A DNA stretch of 40,197 bases. It comes from an uncultured Pseudomonadales bacterium (GTDB lineage: Bacteria; Pseudomonadota; Gammaproteobacteria; Pseudomonadales; Azotimanducaceae). The stretch is from NCBI GenBank assembly GCA_947258825.1, contig CAMYJX010000020.1:31987-72183 (forward strand), read 5' to 3'. Positions 7,844-16,320 of this stretch are shown one piece after another. How positions within the stretch are numbered: position 1 is the first letter of the stretch; every line of letters starts with the position of its first letter. Position numbers and translations under genes: made by a program. The notes beneath the pieces are model-generated. The model was not told the DNA's origin. It did not search any database and saw only the letters and a list, made by a program, of their open reading frames with translations.

Positions 7844-9634
7844 ATGATCGGGCTGACGCGCCTGTCCTCCCGGGCTCCCGGTCTACGGGGCGCCGGCCTC
7901 CGGGGCGCCGGCTTGCTGGGTCCCTGTCTGCTTGCCGCCTGCCTGCTGGCCGGATGCGCGCCACCGAACCCCCAGGAGCCGGATGCTCTGGACGCCCCCG
8001 CGCCGGCCGCGCTCTCGGCCGGCCAGATGGGTCGTCAGGCTGCCGTGGCGGTGGCGGATCCCCATGCTGCCCAAGCTGCCGTCGAGGTGCTGAAGGCTGG
8101 TGGCAACGCGGTGGACGCCGCGGTAACCGCCGCTTTCGTGCTGGCGGTGACCAAGCCTCAGGCCGGCAATATCGGCGGCGGCGGGTTCATGACCCTCTAC
8201 ATGAACGGTCAGGCGCGGTTTCTCGACTACCGCGAAACCGCCCCGAGCCTGGCCGGTCGGAACATGTATCTCGATTCTCAAGGAGAGGTGGACCGCCTGG
8301 CCAGCATCGTGGGGCACCGAGCCGTGGGCGTGCCCGGCACGGTGGCAGGCCTGTGGGCGGCCCATCAGAAGTATGGCGGAACGCCCTGGGCCGAGCTGCT
8401 GGCGCCGGCAGTGAAGCTGGCGCGTGAGGGCTTCGTAGCCGATCCGGAGCTGGAAGCGGCGGTGCGTAGCGCCGCGCCGCGTTTGGCCGACACGAACTTT
8501 TCAGACTATTTCGGCGCCCTGACAGCTGGCGAGGTTTTCCGTCAGCTGGAGCTTGCGGATACGCTCGGCCGCCTGTCCCGGGAAGGACCGGCAGAGTTCT
8601 ACCGGGGGCATACGGCGGCGCTCGTCGTTTCGGAAATGATTCGCGGGGGCGGTCTGGTCAAGGCCAAGGATCTGCTTGCCTACAGCCCCGTCTGGCGCGA
8701 ACCCATTGCGTTCGACTGGCGTGGATACCGGGTGTTCACCGCCCCCCTGCCCAGTTCCGGCGGGTTCGCCATCGCTCAGTTTCTGAAGATGCGCGAGCTG
8801 CGCGGCGCCGACTTTGCCGGTCTGATGCACAATTCCGCTGGCTATATACACCTCAAGGCTGAGATCGAGAAGCGCATCTTTGCCGATCGCGCCCGATATC
8901 TGGGGGACCCTGACTTTGTAGAGGTGCCCATGGAGCGCCTGCTGGCCGACGATTACATTGAAGCCCGTGCCGCGCAGATCGATCCCAGGGCTATTTCTGC
9001 GCCGGAACCGGTGCCGGCGCTAAAGGAAGGCAGCCATACCACTCATTTTTCCATTCTCGACGGTGAGGGGAATGCGGTTTCCAATACGTACACGCTGAAC
9101 ACCAACTTCGGCAGCGGCGTGGTGGTTTCCGGTGGCGGTTTCCTGCTCAACAACGAGATGGACGACTTTTCCGTTGCGCCCGGCGTTCCCAACTACTATG
9201 GGGTGGTGGGCGACGAGGCCAACGCCATCGAGCCCGGCAAACGGATGTTGTCATCCATGTCGCCCACTGTCGTGCTGCGGGGTGACGGGGTTGCCATGGT
9301 TGTGGGAGCCATGGGCGGCTCCACCATCTTCACAACGGTGTATCAGGTGATTCTCAATTTGGTGGAATTTGGCATGGACGCGCGGGAAGCGGTGGCGGCC
9401 ACGCTTGTTCATCATCAGCTTCTGCCGCCGGAACTCATTACCCATACCCCCGGTGAGCGCCTGGACGATGAAACGGTATCCGGGCTGCAGGCCCGGGGCT
9501 ATCGGGTGGAGCCGCACTTCTCCAGCTTCGGCGAAGTCCAGCTCATCTGGGTGAGGCCGGGCGGTGAGATCGAGGCGGCATCGGACCCTCGATTCCCTGG
9601 CGAAAGCCGGGTCGTGGACCTGCCCGCGCCCTAA
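7844..9634 (+). CDS. gamma-glutamyltransferase, lipoprotein form
   Basis: This 596-residue precursor has a lipoprotein signal ending in a LAGC lipobox (about residue 38), so the enzyme is probably anchored at the outer membrane facing the periplasm. The domain starts at GRQAAVAVADPHAAQAAVEVL and includes GNIGGGGFMTLY. The self-processing nucleophile is Thr399, in SHTTHFSILDGEGNAVS. Later the SMSPT and GAMGGSTIFTTV signatures appear. Family enzymes cleave themselves at this Thr and then transfer or hydrolyse gamma-glutamyl groups from glutathione and similar peptides. All expected landmarks are present and the length is normal. It follows DoxX by three bases. Confidence 0.93.
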   Translation: MIGLTRLSSRAPGLRGAGLRGAGLLGPCLLAACLLAGCAPPNPQEPDALDAPAPAALSAGQMGRQAAVAVADPHAAQAAVEVLKAGGNAVDAAVTAAFVLAVTKPQAGNIGGGGFMTLYMNGQARFLDYRETAPSLAGRNMYLDSQGEVDRLASIVGHRAVGVPGTVAGLWAAHQKYGGTPWAELLAPAVKLAREGFVADPELEAAVRSAAPRLADTNFSDYFGALTAGEVFRQLELADTLGRLSREGPAEFYRGHTAALVVSEMIRGGGLVKAKDLLAYSPVWREPIAFDWRGYRVFTAPLPSSGGFAIAQFLKMRELRGADFAGLMHNSAGYIHLKAEIEKRIFADRARYLGDPDFVEVPMERLLADDYIEARAAQIDPRAISAPEPVPALKEGSHTTHFSILDGEGNAVSNTYTLNTNFGSGVVVSGGGFLLNNEMDDFSVAPGVPNYYGVVGDEANAIEPGKRMLSSMSPTVVLRGDGVAMVVGAMGGSTIFTTVYQVILNLVEFGMDAREAVAATLVHHQLLPPELITHTPGERLDDETVSGLQARGYRVEPHFSSFGEVQLIWVRPGGEIEAASDPRFPGESRVVDLPAP

Positions 9635-9678
9635 ATGATCAGAGAAGGATCAGAGCGCGGCAGGCCGGGTGATGGGTG

Positions 9679-10677
9679 TCAGGGTGCCACCATCAGCTTG
9701 CCGATGTGCCCGCTGAAGAGCATCAGCAGCGCTTCCGGGAACCGCTCGATTCCCTCCACGACGTGCTCGCGAATGTGGAACTTGCCTTCCCCGAGCCAGC
9801 GGGTCAGATCTTCCCTTGCCGGCTCGTGGGCCTCGGACCAGTAGTCTACGGTGAAGCCGCGCATGGTGGCGTTGCGTTCCGCCAGGCGCAGATACAGCTT
9901 CGGGCCGGTGACGTCGTCCATGTGACCGTACTGGGAAATCGCCCCGCAGATCACTACCCGCGCCTGGGGCGCGATGCGGCTCAGCACCGTGTCCAGAATC
10001 GTGCCGCCCACGTTGTCGTAGAACAGGTTTACCCCGTCCGGAGCCAGCTCGTCCAGACGCGCACCGATGTCGTCGTTTTTGTAGTCGATGCCGGCGGCGA
10101 TGCCCAGCTCGTCTTCCAGGTAACGGACCTTGTCCGGCCCGCCGGCGATGCCGATGACTTTCGCGCCGGCGATTCGCGCGATCTCGCAGGCGACGGATCC
10201 CGTCGCGCCCGCAGCGGCCGACACCACGACGGTATCCGTATCACGCAGCCCGCCGATGGTGATCATCCCCACGTAGGCGGTCATGCCGGTGGTGAGACCG
10301 AGCACGCCGAGATGGCTGCGAGCCGGGATCTGGCTGACGTCCAGCTTCTGAAACATGGCTGCCGGAGCCAGAAGATGGGATTGCGAGCCCATGGGGCCGA
10401 AAACCTCGTCGCCAGCGGCGAGCTCGGGCGCGGCGCTGCTGATGACCCTGCCGACCCCCAGCGCGGGTATGGTACTCCCGATGGGTATGGAGCCGTGGTG
10501 ACCGTCCCTTGTGCCCAGGGTGGTGCTGATCCAGGCGTCGATGGAGATGTGCCGCACTTCGACCAGCGCCTGGCCCTCAGCCGGTTCGCCCAGCTGTTCT
10601 TCTTCGGTGCCGAAGCAATCCAGGGTCGGCAGGCCGTCTGGTCTTGCCGTCAGCACTACTTTTCGATTCGTCGTCAT
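9679..10677 (-). CDS. NADPH-dependent MDR oxidoreductase (CurA/prostaglandin-reductase-like)
   Basis: This 332-residue medium-chain dehydrogenase lacks zinc-binding cysteines. It has the nucleotide-binding stretch VVVSAAAGATGSVACEIAR, followed by DGVNLFYDNVGG. The combination is typical of the curcumin-reductase/leukotriene-B4-dehydrogenase branch, which reduces alpha,beta-unsaturated ketones with NADPH. The ATG at 10677 has GGAGGA eight bases upstream, inside the end of the SDR gene. Only two bases separate the SDR stop from this start, so they form one operon with coupled translation. Together they probably oxidise and reduce alcohol/ketone intermediates of the same substrate; the substrate is unknown. 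Confidence 0.88.
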   Translation of the reverse strand: MTTNRKVVLTARPDGLPTLDCFGTEEEQLGEPAEGQALVEVRHISIDAWISTTLGTRDGHHGSIPIGSTIPALGVGRVISSAAPELAAGDEVFGPMGSQSHLLAPAAMFQKLDVSQIPARSHLGVLGLTTGMTAYVGMITIGGLRDTDTVVVSAAAGATGSVACEIARIAGAKVIGIAGGPDKVRYLEDELGIAAGIDYKNDDIGARLDELAPDGVNLFYDNVGGTILDTVLSRIAPQARVVICGAISQYGHMDDVTGPKLYLRLAERNATMRGFTVDYWSEAHEPAREDLTRWLGEGKFHIREHVVEGIERFPEALLMLFSGHIGKLMVAP

Positions 10678-10679
10678 GC

Positions 10680-11444
10680 TCAGGGTCCTCCGGTAACGCG
10701 AATGACCTGACCGGTTATCCACGCGGCGCCTGGTGAGGCTAGAAACAGAGCTGCGGCACCCAGATCTTCCGGTGTCCCCAATCGCCCTGCGGGTAGATTC
10801 AACATCTTTTCCAGATTCGGCAGATCCTCGTCCTTCAGCTTCATGGCCTGCATGGCAATCTCTGTCGGCACCATGCCGGGCATGATGCCGTTGACGCGAA
10901 TTCTCGGCCCCAGCTCGGTGGCGAAGGTGCGGGTGAGCACGTTACAGCCGGATTTGGCCGCAGCGTAGTGGCCGCTGCCCGGAATGATCATTTCCGCTGC
11001 CAGGGAAGAGATGTTGACGATGCGGCCGCCATCGTTCATGCGCCGAGAGGCCACGCTGCAGCAGTTCCAGATGGCGGTGAGATTCAAGGCAACGGTGGCG
11101 TCCCACTCCTCCCTGGGCAGTTCGGCCAGGGGTGCCTGAATGGGCGATCCGCCTGCATTGTTCACCCAGATGTCCAGGCTGCCGAAGCTGTCGATAGCCG
11201 CGTCCGCCATCGCGTTCACAGCGGCCTCGTCTGTTACATCGGTGGTGACCGCGATGGCCTGGCCGCCCGTGTCACGGATCTCGCCGGCTACCCGTTCGAT
11301 CTCCGCAGTTCTTCTCGCGGCGCAGACCACGGCGGCGCCCGCTGCGGCGTAGGTTTTTGCGATGCCTTCGCCGATGCCGCGTCCGGCGCCGGTGACGATG
11401 GCGACGTCGCCATCGAGGCTGTACAGCTCATTCAGAATGGTCAT
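10680..11444 (-). CDS. short-chain dehydrogenase/reductase (SDR)
   Basis: This 254-residue classical SDR has the Rossmann motif TGAGRGIG (18-25), NNAG (96-99) and the catalytic Ser147, Tyr160 and Lys164. The C-terminus ends in TGQVIRVTGGP. I chose the ATG at 11444 because GGGGGAGA lies about five to seven bases before it; an in-frame ATG at 11459 would place that element inside the gene. The enzyme should oxidise or reduce a hydroxyl/keto group with NAD(P). It is first in a two-gene operon with the MDR oxidoreductase. Its start faces the SnoaL-like gene at 11650 across 205 bases. Confidence 0.92.
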   Translation of the reverse strand: MTILNELYSLDGDVAIVTGAGRGIGEGIAKTYAAAGAAVVCAARRTAEIERVAGEIRDTGGQAIAVTTDVTDEAAVNAMADAAIDSFGSLDIWVNNAGGSPIQAPLAELPREEWDATVALNLTAIWNCCSVASRRMNDGGRIVNISSLAAEMIIPGSGHYAAAKSGCNVLTRTFATELGPRIRVNGIMPGMVPTEIAMQAMKLKDEDLPNLEKMLNLPAGRLGTPEDLGAAALFLASPGAAWITGQVIRVTGGP

Positions 11445-11649
11445 GGCAGTCTCCCCCAAACTTTAAAAAGGGCGGCTGAAGCAGGGCCTGCATCAGGGCG
11501 CGTAACTTTCTGTAGAGTCTCTTCCCGCGGTGCATTGAATCGGAACCCCGCGAACCAGTCAAACCGGGCCACCGACCGGTCGACATGGGACGTTCTTTTT
11601 TTAGGCTGGGGGGGCGGTTACTATCCTCTGGCAAGGGAGGAAACAGTGA
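11445..11649. promoter_or_regulatory. divergent control region between SDR and SnoaL-like gene
   Basis: This 205-base region separates divergent genes and must contain both promoters. It holds an eight-base palindrome GACCGGTC (about 11574-11581), extended on both sides by CG-rich bases, which could be an operator for a small repressor. A run of seven T (about 11596-11602) lies downstream of it. I cannot assign -35/-10 pairs with confidence. Confidence 0.3.
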
Positions 11650-12201
11650 ATGCCCAAGATTGAACCGCACAACAGCTGGCTGCCGCTGGAAGCTCGCGCG
11701 GCGCAGGAAACTAATCCGCGGCGCAAGGGGTTGCTGACGGAGGTCCGCAACCATATGGAATACGAGATCAAGGGGCAGCTGGAACCCCTGATGGGAACGC
11801 TCACCGGATCTCCGGTGTACCACTTCTGGGGCAACCAGCCGTCGGTTCTGGAAGGCTACGATGCGGTTAAAGGCTTCTACACCGACATGATGGCGCGGGG
11901 TGGGCAGCAGTTCGAAGTGGTGGTGGAACGCATCGTGGTGGACGATGATGCGGTCATCACCGAGGGCCAGGTGAAGCAGGTATATAAGGGAGAGATGCTG
12001 CTCGCCATGGGTATGCAGGAGATCAACGGTGAGCCGCTGACGCCGGAAGATCTGGTTCTGACCAGGGCCCAGCTGGTCACGGTGTGGCCAGCGGACTCCG
12101 CTGGCAAGCTCATCGGCGAGGATATCTATTTCGGCCACGACCCGTTCATGCACGCCGAAAAGATAACCATCCAGGATCTGCCCGACTACTATCAGATCTG
12201 A
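11650..12201 (+). CDS. SnoaL-like/NTF2-fold protein, 183 aa
   Basis: The ATG at 11650 has GGGAGGAAACAGTGA before it. The middle of the protein, YDAVKGFYTDMMARGGQQFE followed by VVERIVVDDDAVITEGQV, has the helix-then-strand pattern of SnoaL-like proteins that act on polycyclic substrates. The N-terminal 40 residues are charged and probably helical. Family members in catabolic clusters are often isomerases or hydratases, or have no known activity. It is followed on the same strand by an LLM oxidoreductase after 88 bases, which suggests a shared pathway. The function is not proven. Confidence 0.75.
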   Translation: MPKIEPHNSWLPLEARAAQETNPRRKGLLTEVRNHMEYEIKGQLEPLMGTLTGSPVYHFWGNQPSVLEGYDAVKGFYTDMMARGGQQFEVVVERIVVDDDAVITEGQVKQVYKGEMLLAMGMQEINGEPLTPEDLVLTRAQLVTVWPADSAGKLIGEDIYFGHDPFMHAEKITIQDLPDYYQI

Positions 12202-12242
12202 GCAACCCGCCGCTGCTCGCTCGATACCATCACCACAAACGC

Positions 12243-12269
12243 CGTTGTCACAACGCGGCTGACAACGCG
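12243..12269 (+). repeat. inverted and direct repeats upstream of the LLM gene
   Basis: CGTTGT (12243-12248) and ACAACG (12250-12255) form an inverted repeat with a one-base centre. ACAACGCG at 12250-12257 recurs at 12262-12269, twelve bases apart. The cluster lies 21 bases before the LLM start and could be a regulator-binding site or an mRNA structure. Confidence 0.35.
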
Positions 12270-12289
12270 CATGCTTAGGAACGCCCGAC

Positions 12290-13138
12290 ATGAAGATTGG
12301 CATATCGAATTTTCCCACGGACTACTCCATGCCCGCCGTGGCGCTTGCGCGGGCGCTGGAGGAGCGAGGCTTCGAATCGCTGTGGGTGGTGGAACATACG
12401 CACATTCCGGCTTCCCGCAAAACGCCCTACGCTCTGGGTGGCGATCTGCCGAGCGTTTACTGGGAATCCTATGAGCCGTTTACTTTTCTCGCCCAAGCCG
12501 CTGCAGTTACCGAGAACCTGCAGATAGGCACCGGCGTCTGTCTGGTGCCGGAGCATCATCCCATCGCGCTTGCCAAGCGGGTCGCCTCGCTGGACTCGCT
12601 GTCCGGCGGGCGTTTCCTGTTCGGCATCGGTGCGGGTTGGAACGCCGAAGAGCTGGAAAATCATGGTGTCGCGTTTGCCGACCGATGGAAGGTGCTGCGG
12701 GAGAGCGTGCTGGCTATGAAGGCCTGCTGGACTGAGAAAGATGCGTCCTTTCACGGCAAGTACGTGGATTTCGATCCCGTCTGGGTGGAGCCGAAACCGG
12801 TCCGGCGGCCGCATCCCCCGGTCTTTATTGGCGCCTCTTCGAAGTGGGCCATCGAGCGAATCGTAGACTATGCGGACGGGTGGCTGCCCATCGCGATGCC
12901 CGGCTGGGAGGAGCGTCTCGATCAGCTGAATGCCCTCTGTGAGGAGAAGGGGCGCGATCGCGCTTCGATCGACGTCAGCCTGTTCACCGCCCCGAAAAGC
13001 CAGGATGCCCTGGCGGAACTTCAGGCCAAAGGGGTGAACCGGGTCGTCCTGTCCTTACCGACGTCTTCCCAGGACGAGTCCCTCAAGGTTCTGGACACCT
13101 ACGAACCGGTCATCGAATGGGCCAAACGCTTGGCGTGA
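12290..13138 (+). CDS. LLM-class oxidoreductase (F420-dependent type)
   Basis: This 282-residue luciferase-like TIM-barrel protein starts MKIGISNFPTDYSMP and contains ESLWVVEHTHIP, VASLDSLSGGRFLFGIGAGW and PPVFIGASSKWAIERI. These are the usual signatures of the TIGR03619-like F420-dependent subgroup. Members use FMN or coenzyme F420 to oxidise or reduce small organic substrates. Cofactor choice cannot be decided by eye, and no F420 biosynthesis gene is in the window. The length is normal. It probably shares a transcript with the preceding SnoaL-like gene. Confidence 0.88.
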   Translation: MKIGISNFPTDYSMPAVALARALEERGFESLWVVEHTHIPASRKTPYALGGDLPSVYWESYEPFTFLAQAAAVTENLQIGTGVCLVPEHHPIALAKRVASLDSLSGGRFLFGIGAGWNAEELENHGVAFADRWKVLRESVLAMKACWTEKDASFHGKYVDFDPVWVEPKPVRRPHPPVFIGASSKWAIERIVDYADGWLPIAMPGWEERLDQLNALCEEKGRDRASIDVSLFTAPKSQDALAELQAKGVNRVVLSLPTSSQDESLKVLDTYEPVIEWAKRLA

Positions 13139-13197
13139 GCGATGCGTCCTGAGGGCCTCTCCGGCTGGCGAGACGCGCCCGGCTGTTCTGGCACCTG

Positions 13198-13228
13198 ATT
13201 GGCGAACCGGCTGCGCGTTCGCTAAGAT
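13198..13228 (+). promoter_or_regulatory. possible sigma-70 promoter of the M13-like gene
   Basis: TTGGCG (13198-13203) and TAAGAT (13223-13228) each match four of six consensus bases, with a 19-base spacer. The candidate lies 53 bases before the ATG at 13282, inside a 143-base gene-free gap. The spacer is longer than ideal. Confidence 0.3.
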
Positions 13229-13281
13229 GCGCGCGCTCTCGTCGAGCGCAGCAAGCAAATTACCGAGCGGACCCCTTTTTC

Positions 13282-15312
13282 ATGCGTTATCTCGTTGTTC
13301 TCGCCCTCTTTTCAGGCGTGCTGGCCGGCTGCGAAGGTTCCCCGGATGAGGCGGCAAAGGCCGCTGGGCCCGCGGTCGCTGAGCCAGCGGCGGATGCCGC
13401 CGCCGACCTCTTCGATCAGTCAGTTCGGCCCCAGGACGATTTTTATCGGTACGTGAACGGCCCGTGGCTCGCAAGCACGGAGATCCCGCCGGATTTTTCG
13501 TCCTACGGCGCCATGACCGAGGTCTTTGAGCGAACGGAAGCCGAGGTGCGCACCGTAATCGAGCGGGCTGCTGCGATCGACGCGCCCGCCGGCAGTGATG
13601 CCCGGAAGATCGGCACGCTCTACCGTGATTACCTCGACCTTGAGGCCATCGACAACCGAGGCGTCGCGCCTCTGGCAGATGAGTTTGCCGCTGTGGAGGC
13701 CATCGACAGCTATGCCGCGCTCATCCGCTACTTCGGCGAGACGCTGGTCAAGGGTATCGACGGCCCGGTCGCTTTTTATGTCGATGCTCACGCGGAGGAT
13801 CCTACGCGCAGCCTGGCTTACTTCTGGCAGTACGGGCTGGGCCTGCCCGATAGGGACTACTACCTCAGCGACGACGAGAAGTTTGTCGAGATTCGCCAGC
13901 TTTACGTGGCGCACATCGATCGCATGTTGAGCCTGGGAGGCCGGCCGGCAGATGGTGTCGGTGCGCGTATCCTGAGGCTGGAGACCGAGCTTGCCGAAGC
14001 CCAGTGGACTCGCGTGGAGAACCGTAACCGTCAGCTCATATACGGAAATCGGGTCGGTCGTGAAGCCCGGGCTGAATTCAGCCCGGGGTTCGATTGGTCG
14101 GCGTTTCTGGCAGCCGCCGAGATTGGTGATCCGGAGCTCGTCGTGTTTGCGCAGACCAGCTATCTGCAGAAGCTTGGCGAGCTGATCCGCGGCCGTAGCC
14201 TGGAAGACTGGCGAGACTATGCCCGCTTCAAATTGCTGACGTCGTTCGCCCCGTTCCTGAACCAGGCAATCGATGCGGCCAACTTTGAGTTTTACGGGCG
14301 CACGCTGCGCGGTCAGGAGTCGCAGGCCGAACGATGGAAACGGGGCACTCGCTTCGTGAACGGGTCCGTGGGCGAGCTGGTCGGCAAGCTATACGTCGCC
14401 GAGTACTTTCCCCCGGAGCACAAACAGAAGGTGGGCCTGATGGTTGAGAACCTGCGCGCCGCTTTCGGGCAGGCCATCGATTCTCTGGAGTGGATGAGCG
14501 CGGAAACCCGATCTGCCGCCCGGGCCAAGCTTGCCGCCTTCCATGTGAAAATCGGCTATCCGGACCAATGGCGCGATTACTCGTCGTTGACGGTGCAGCC
14601 CGGTGACCTGCTGGGCAATGTGATCCGCGCGCGGGGATTTGAGTACCGACGCCAGGTGGCGAAGCTCTCTCAGCCGGTTGATCGTGCGGAATGGAACCTG
14701 ACCCCCCAGACGGTGAACGCCTATTCGCGCCTGATACCGGGATTCTGGGCGCCAACGGATGCCACCTGGGGGTGCGAGAACCGCACCACGGCGCTGCGGG
14801 TGATTCCCGGCTCGGACAAGTCGCAGCGGGTCGAATACCGGCTTGGCTCTGCGGACGCCAACCCCTACATTGCCCTGGCCGCAGCTTTGGGTGCCGGCCT
14901 GTACCGGGAGTACGAGGCGCGGGCAGCGGAACTTGTGGCCCAGTATTCGGCATTTGAGCCGCTGCCGGACGTGGCCATAAATGGCGAGCTGACCCTGGGA
15001 GAGAATATTGGAGATCTCGCGGGTCTCATCGTGGCTCACCGGGCCTACCAGCTGTCGTTGAACGGACAGCCCGCGCCCCTGATCGGCGGCCTCAGCGGCG
15101 ATCAGCGTTTCTTTGTCGGCTTCGCCCGCGCCTGGCGGGGCAAGATCCGCGACGAGCGCCTGCGCGAGAAGCTGCTGCGGGGACCGCACTCCCCCGCTCG
15201 TTATCGGGTGATGGGCATCCTGCCCAACATTCCCGCTTTCTACCGCGCGTTCGACCTCCAACCCGGCGACGCCATGTACCTGCCACCCGAGGAGCGTGTC
15301 AAAATCTGGTGA
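13282..15312 (+). CDS. M13 (neprilysin/PepO-like) peptidase homologue with glutamine-synthetase segment in place of its zinc site
   Basis: This 676-residue lipoprotein has a LAGC lipobox with Cys17. The M13 fold starts at [18 protein letters not shown] (about 52-69) and continues normally to LTPQTVNAY (473-481), which keeps the substrate-binding Asn-Ala-Tyr. The expected next segment, with the HExxH zinc helix, is absent. Instead residues 482-541 read as glutamine synthetase: [34 protein letters not shown] and [18 protein letters not shown]13 sequence resumes at [19 protein letters not shown] and keeps [11 protein letters not shown] (third zinc ligand Glu574 and Asp578), HSPARYR and the C-terminal [10 protein letters not shown]. 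There is no HExxH anywhere, so protease activity is not expected. Both junctions are in frame and the total length is near normal. It is either a real gene fusion/conversion or an assembly chimera. Confidence 0.85.
   Translation: MRYLVVLALFSGVLAGCEGSPDEAAKAAGPAVAEPAADAAADLFDQSVRPQDDFYRYVNGPWLASTEIPPDFSSYGAMTEVFERTEAEVRTVIERAAAIDAPAGSDARKIGTLYRDYLDLEAIDNRGVAPLADEFAAVEAIDSYAALIRYFGETLVKGIDGPVAFYVDAHAEDPTRSLAYFWQYGLGLPDRDYYLSDDEKFVEIRQLYVAHIDRMLSLGGRPADGVGARILRLETELAEAQWTRVENRNRQLIYGNRVGREARAEFSPGFDWSAFLAAAEIGDPELVVFAQTSYLQKLGELIRGRSLEDWRDYARFKLLTSFAPFLNQAIDAANFEFYGRTLRGQESQAERWKRGTRFVNGSVGELVGKLYVAEYFPPEHKQKVGLMVENLRAAFGQAIDSLEWMSAETRSAARAKLAAFHVKIGYPDQWRDYSSLTVQPGDLLGNVIRARGFEYRRQVAKLSQPVDRAEWNLTPQTVNAYSRLIPGFWAPTDATWGCENRTTALRVIPGSDKSQRVEYRLGSADANPYIALAAALGAGLYREYEARAAELVAQYSAFEPLPDVAINGELTLGENIGDLAGLIVAHRAYQLSLNGQPAPLIGGLSGDQRFFVGFARAWRGKIRDERLREKLLRGPHSPARYRVMGILPNIPAFYRAFDLQPGDAMYLPPEERVKIW
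14725..14904 (+). other. glutamine-synthetase-like segment inside the M13 gene
   Basis: These 180 bases encode residues 482-541, which match the C-terminal catalytic region of glutamine synthetase, including the ENRTTALR and QRVEYR arginine motifs and [17 protein letters not shown]. The left junction falls at TVNAY, a word close to both families (M13 TVNAYY; GS T-V/I-N-S/A-Y). The right junction lies near LYREYEARA. Base composition does not differ visibly from the flanks. Confidence 0.85.
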
Positions 15313-15331
15313 GCCTGAAGCGCCGGCTCAC
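15309..15331. terminator. hairpin spanning two convergent stop codons
   Basis: GTGAGCC (15309-15315) pairs perfectly with GGCTCAC (15325-15331) over a nine-base loop. The left arm contains the stop of the M13-like gene and the right arm the stop of the convergent enoyl-CoA hydratase gene. No T-run follows on either strand, so it may be a weak bidirectional terminator or a 3'-end stabiliser. Confidence 0.45.
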
Positions 15332-16137
15332 AGCGGAGATCCCTTGGGGAAGCTGGGGTCCCGTTTCTGCTGCAGAGAGGCGAGCCCTTCCCTGGCTTCA
15401 GGCCCTGTGAATCCGAGCATTTCCAGCGCCGTGGAGGCGTCGAAGGTCGGGCCGGCCATGCGCAGCCAGTTATTGAGCGAGTATTTGGTCCAGCGGATGG
15501 CGCTCTGGGCGCCGTCGCGCAGATTCTCCGCCACTGCCAGCGCCCGGTCCTGGAGCTCATCGTCGTTCACACAAAGGGAAACCAGGCCGATGCGCTCGGC
15601 TTCCTCCCCGGAAAGGCGGTCACAGGTGAGCAGGTAGTATTTTGCCTTGGCCATGCCGCATAGCAGCGGCCAGATGATGGCAGCGTGGTCGCCTGCAGCG
15701 ACGCCCAGCCGGGTATGGCCGTCGGTCAGGCTGACGGATCTGGCGACGATGGAGATGTCGGCCATCAGCCCGGCCACCAGCCCGGCGCCTACGGCCGGGC
15801 CGTTGATGGCTGAAATCACCGGTTTGCCGCAGTTTATGATGTTGTAGACCAGATCCCGAGCTTCTTTCCAGGTCTGGGCCCGGGTTGCGAAATCGTCGAT
15901 GATCTTTTCCACCATCTCGAAATCGCCGCCGGCGGAGAACGCCTTGCCGGCCCCGGTGAGAATGACCGCGTCGATATCCGGGTCTTCGTCCACCTCCCGC
16001 CACACGTAGGTTATCTCCTTGTGACCGATGGCATCCAGCGCGTTGTAGCGCTCCGGGCGATTGAAGGTGATGCGAAGTATGCGGTCTGCCGGGCGGTCGA
16101 AAGCCAGGCGCTGATAGTCGGCGTAACGTTCGCTCAT
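15328..16137 (-). CDS. enoyl-CoA hydratase/isomerase family protein
   Basis: This 269-residue crotonase has [15 protein letters not shown] near the N-terminus and the oxyanion-hole pattern [11 protein letters not shown], then [11 protein letters not shown] and [15 protein letters not shown]. At the usual two glutamate positions of hydratases I see Val-Ala and Gly-Asp contexts, so it may be an isomerase, hydrolase or other crotonase rather than a classical hydratase. The ATG at 16137 follows GGGGAAGGGG; the frame is open to 16242 but that extension is not family-like. It is convergent with the M13-like gene and divergent from the aldehyde dehydrogenase. The likely role is processing an acyl-CoA from the nearby catabolic genes. 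Confidence 0.9.
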   Translation of the reverse strand: MSERYADYQRLAFDRPADRILRITFNRPERYNALDAIGHKEITYVWREVDEDPDIDAVILTGAGKAFSAGGDFEMVEKIIDDFATRAQTWKEARDLVYNIINCGKPVISAINGPAVGAGLVAGLMADISIVARSVSLTDGHTRLGVAAGDHAAIIWPLLCGMAKAKYYLLTCDRLSGEEAERIGLVSLCVNDDELQDRALAVAENLRDGAQSAIRWTKYSLNNWLRMAGPTFDASTALEMLGFTGPEAREGLASLQQKRDPSFPKGSPL

Positions 16138-16320
16138 GCGGGCCCCTTCCCCAGATAGGCTTGATCGATGAATTTGGATTAATGTGCCAAAACTCGCGGC
16201 GATCCACAATTTGCCGGTTCTCGACCGCCGGGCCGGAGCCACGGTTGTTCATGGCTACAACTGGCGGATTTGTGTAGAGTAATCGGTTACGTTCAGTACA
16301 GCCCGTAGGGAGGCTTCACC

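Noticed and set aside
9637..9655. Direct repeat GATCAGAG twice in the gap between two convergent genes
   Set aside because: Two copies of eight bases is within chance for a short gap and does not form a hairpin.
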